NCBI GenBank assembly: GCA_021793495.1
Contig: JAJYSQ010000064.1
Coordinates: 1 to 7,575 of the forward strand
Source of the DNA: Actinomycetes bacterium
Lineage (GTDB): Bacteria; Actinomycetota; Actinomycetes; JAJYSQ01
Length of the DNA: 7,575 nucleotides
Direction: 5' to 3'
Positions 5,972 to 7,575 of the stretch are shown here, piece by piece. How positions within the stretch are numbered: the stretch's first letter is position 1; the number at the start of each line of letters is the position of its first letter. The notes beneath the pieces were generated by a model. That model did not search any database, was not told where the DNA came from, and saw only the letters and a program-made list of their open reading frames with translations. The translations under genes and the position numbers were made by a program.

Positions 5972-6858
5972 CGTCGACCGACACCACCGAACCCGGGGAG
6001 ATCCTGGCCCTCGTGGCGTCGCTGCTGCCGTCGCTGTCCCCGTCCGAGCAGCGCGTCGGTCGCGTGGTTCTCACCGACCCGGCGAACGCGGCTCGTCTGA
6101 CCATCAGCGAGATAGCCGGTCTGGCCGCGACCTCGGAGACGACCGTGATCCGGTTCTGCCGCTCGCTCGGCGTCGGCAGCTACCCGAACCTGCGCATCGC
6201 ACTGGCGACCGCTGCTGGTCGGACTGGCGCCGAGCCTACGTCGCGCCTTTCCCCCGACATCGGTGCTGATGACCCGCTCGCGGATGTGATTGTCAAGGTT
6301 GCTGCGGCCGACACCAAGGCCATTGCCGACACGGTGTCTGCCCTGGACGCCGACCAGCTTGACCGGGTCGTCTCCGCCGTCATCGCGGCCCGACGCATCG
6401 ACGTGTACGGGGTGGCCGCGAGCGGATACGTGGCACTGGACTTGCAGCAGAAGCTGCACCGGGTCGGCTTGACCGTCTTCGCGTGGAGCGACCCGCACAT
6501 GGCCATCCCCTCGGCGGCCAACCTGACCCCCGATGACGTCGCGATCGGGATCAGCCACACCGGCACGACCATCGATACCATCGACGCGCTCGGGCAGGCG
6601 CGTGAGGCCGGGGCGACGACGGTCGCCATCACCAACTACGCTCGGTCACCGATCGTGCGGGTCGCCGACCTGGTGTTGTGGACGTCGGTCTCGGAGACGA
6701 CGTTGCGCTCGGGGGCCATGGCCAGCCGCATCGCCGAGCTCACCCTCATCGACTGCCTGTTCGTCGCCGTTGCTCAGCGGCAGTACCCGGTGACGCTCGC
6801 CGCGCTTGCCCGCACTCGCGACTCGGTGCGTTCCCGGCACCGATTGCGCCAGCGCTGA
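5968..6858 (+). CDS. MurR/RpiR-family transcriptional regulator (HTH plus SIS domain)
   Basis: A 296-residue DNA-binding regulator. The GTG start at 5968 overlaps the nagA stop; GGAGG (5959-5963) lies 4 bases upstream, a rather short spacing. The N-terminal RpiR HTH (about residues 10-85) shows LSPSEQRVGRVVLTDP and ISEIAGLAATSETTVIRFCRSLG, with the recognition helix in the last part. The C-terminal SIS domain (about 120-260) shows YGVAASGYVALDLQQKLHRVG and GISHTGTTIDTIDAL, the Ser/Thr-rich loops that bind sugar phosphates, then VAITNYARSPI. It ends with the family-typical IAELTLIDCLFVAVAQR. Being coupled to nagA and convergent with a murQ relic, it most likely controls the nag genes in response to GlcNAc-6-P, GlcN-6-P or MurNAc-6-P. 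Which ligand, and whether it represses or activates, cannot be read from sequence. Confidence 0.95.
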   Translation: MTSTDTTEPGEILALVASLLPSLSPSEQRVGRVVLTDPANAARLTISEIAGLAATSETTVIRFCRSLGVGSYPNLRIALATAAGRTGAEPTSRLSPDIGADDPLADVIVKVAAADTKAIADTVSALDADQLDRVVSAVIAARRIDVYGVAASGYVALDLQQKLHRVGLTVFAWSDPHMAIPSAANLTPDDVAIGISHTGTTIDTIDALGQAREAGATTVAITNYARSPIVRVADLVLWTSVSETTLRSGAMASRIAELTLIDCLFVAVAQRQYPVTLAALARTRDSVRSRHRLRQR

Positions 6859-6873
6859 GGGGGCACGGGCGGC

Positions 6874-7201
6874 TCAGCTCGTCGGCGTGCTCTCGGCGAC
6901 CGCACAGCGCGGCCGCCACGATGCCACCGGCAGCAGCCAGCGCCGCCCGCGCGCGATTCGGCGTGACGCCGGTCTGCAGCACCACGAGCGCCGCCTTGGC
7001 CTCGTTGTCCGTTTCGGCCAGTGCTTTCTCGCAGTCAGCCTCGTCGAACCCGGTGGCTTGGACGAGCAGTCTGAGCAGCCGGCCCCGGAGCTTGGCGTTG
7101 CTCGGCGCCACGTCGACCATGAGGTGGGACCAGGTGCGTCCGGTCCGGCCCATGGCTGCGGTGGAGAAAGCGGGCCTCCCGGCATGAATGTGGGTCGATT
7201 C
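6874..7201 (-). pseudogene. murQ: murQ remnant (N-acetylmuramic acid-6-phosphate etherase, C-terminal part)
   Basis: Intact MurQ (about 300 residues) cleaves the lactyl ether of MurNAc-6-P to give GlcNAc-6-P, the NagA substrate. Only about the last 105 residues survive. The reading begins ESTHIHAGR, matching the family GSTRMKAGT, then skips about 7 residues relative to the usual TAQKxVLNxxSTAAM and continues FSTAAMGRTGRTWSHLMVDV. It then follows the expected NAKL..R...L..QATG.DE...AL helices and GVTPNRARAALAAAGGIVAAAL. The end is frameshifted: in that frame there is no stop, while the next frame closes at 6874 as AESTPTS. No N-terminal SIS half exists in the window; homology stops at the inverted-repeat segment from 7203. 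The relic is convergent with the rpiR-type gene, ending 15 bases from it. Confidence 0.82.
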
Positions 7202-7202
7202 A

Positions 7203-7294
7203 TGGAGGGTTATTCAGAAGTCGGTCGGCGTGGCCTGGACACACCGCTGACCCGCGATGATGCGCGCGAACGTGGGGTTGTGAATAACCCTCCA
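7203..7294. mobile_element. 92-bp segment bounded by inverted repeats (MITE-like element or IS scar)
   Basis: TGGAGGGTTATTCA (7203-7216) is exactly repeated in inverse as TGAATAACCCTCCA (7281-7294). Extending inwards past one mismatch, 16 of 17 bases match (7203-7219 against 7278-7294). The 58-64 base interior has no coding signature. The murQ relic ends against the left arm, and a zinc-ribbon frame loses its family pattern inside the right arm. No target-site duplication is visible next to the arms. The end sequence is not one I can tie to a named IS family. It could be a small non-autonomous element, the fused ends of an IS with its middle deleted, or a strong stem-loop. Confidence 0.6.
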
Positions 7295-7399
7295 GACCTT
7301 CCGACTTGATCCGGCAGAGATGTCGGCGGCGGTCAAGGGTGCGTTTCGAGTGGGGTGTACCTGAGCGGCAAGGTCGGGATGGGTAGCGGCGAGCGGCAT
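7295..7399 (-). pseudogene. Truncated zinc-ribbon domain (DUF4379/PF14311-like)
   Basis: On the minus strand from ATG 7399 the frame reads MPLAATHPDLAAQVHPTRNAP and then LTAADISAGSSRKVW. This matches the opening of the probable zinc-ribbon domain, whose pattern is P-x-L-A-x-x-W-x-P-T-x-N-x-x-L-T-P-x-D-V-x-x-G-S-x-x-K-V-W-W-R-C. The conserved first tryptophan is V here. The match stops at KVW, whose TGG codon is the outermost part of the inverted repeat at 7281-7294. Translation then runs through that element to a stop at 7214 and never supplies the expected cysteines or GHEW. Such domains occur in actinobacterial proteins often linked to endonuclease folds, but nothing of the kind is left here. 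The frame is open upstream to 7465 with no recognisable content. Confidence 0.6.
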
Positions 7400-7418
7400 G
7401 ACGCGTCTCGCGAGCTGC

Positions 7419-7565
7419 CTACGCATCCTTCGCCATCGCGCGCATCTCGTCGAGAAGTCGTTCACGGCGGACCTTCTTCAATCCCGCCCATTCCTTCTGC
7501 CAGCGGACCTCATCGTCGGCGAGCAGTGCAGGAGTCTCTGGCTGGACCCGACTGGCGAACAGCGT
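7419..7565 (-). pseudogene. Short open fragment, C-terminal end of an unrecognised protein
   Basis: The minus-strand frame between an in-frame TAA (7566-7568) and TAG (7419-7421) reads 48 residues, including VQPETPALLADDEVRWQKEW and GLKKVRRERLLDEMRAMAKDA. The composition (charged, amphipathic helix, ordinary codon use) looks like genuine protein rather than shadow. It has no ATG, GTG or TTG start in its first half, and a stop lies directly upstream, so it is probably the tail of a gene broken by a frameshift near the window edge. I do not recognise the family. It ends 20 bases before the ATG of the zinc-ribbon relic on the same strand, so the two may once have been neighbours or one gene. Confidence 0.42.
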
Positions 7566-7575
7566 TTAGATCGGA

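Noticed and set aside
6854..6878. GCTGAG/CTCAGC stem at the rpiR-type stop as a terminator between the convergent genes.
   Set aside because: Only 6 pairs around a 13-base loop, with no T-run; too weak to annotate.
7203..7294. A CRISPR repeat or a phage attachment site.
   Set aside because: The repeats are inverted, not direct, occur only as one pair, and there is no tRNA or integrase in view.

Overview
The window is very GC-rich and has strong third-position GC bias, tightly overlapping genes (ATGA/GTGA junctions) and GTG starts. This suggests a high-GC actinobacterium; I cannot name the genus. Four regions can be read.

(1) 1-2967, plus strand, one operon. It opens with the C-terminal end of a carbohydrate-type ABC transporter permease (MalG/UgpE class). 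Three intracellular hydrolases follow, each joined to the previous gene by an ATGA overlap: a HAD phosphatase, an RNase J-like metallo-beta-lactamase/beta-CASP protein, and a second HAD protein resembling the phosphatase half of phage polynucleotide kinase. The importer plus predicted phosphatase/nuclease set is the least conventional gene grouping here and the best candidate for an undescribed function.

(2) 2968-3877, a decayed stretch with no intact gene. It holds a possible terminator hairpin, fragments that look like a transposase (plus strand), and the broken 5' part of an FAD-linked oxidase of the GlcD type (minus strand). The oxidase is disabled by an exact 20-bp tandem duplication and a 7-bp insertion, and is then truncated.

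(3) 3878-6858, an amino-sugar catabolic locus. nagB (minus) and nagA (plus) diverge from a short control region. nagA is followed, with a 4-base overlap, by a MurR/RpiR-family regulator. NagA deacetylates GlcNAc-6-P and NagB converts GlcN-6-P to fructose-6-P; the regulator probably senses an amino-sugar phosphate.

(4) 6859-7575, decayed again. A C-terminal remnant of murQ (MurNAc-6-P etherase) points back at the regulator. It ends at a 92-bp segment bounded by near-perfect inverted repeats. On the other side lies a zinc-ribbon domain cut off at its conserved tryptophan, and then a short open fragment at the window edge.

In sum, an apparently working GlcNAc module is flanked by gene wreckage on both sides. 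The murQ remnant suggests that a wider muropeptide/amino-sugar recycling locus has been lost.
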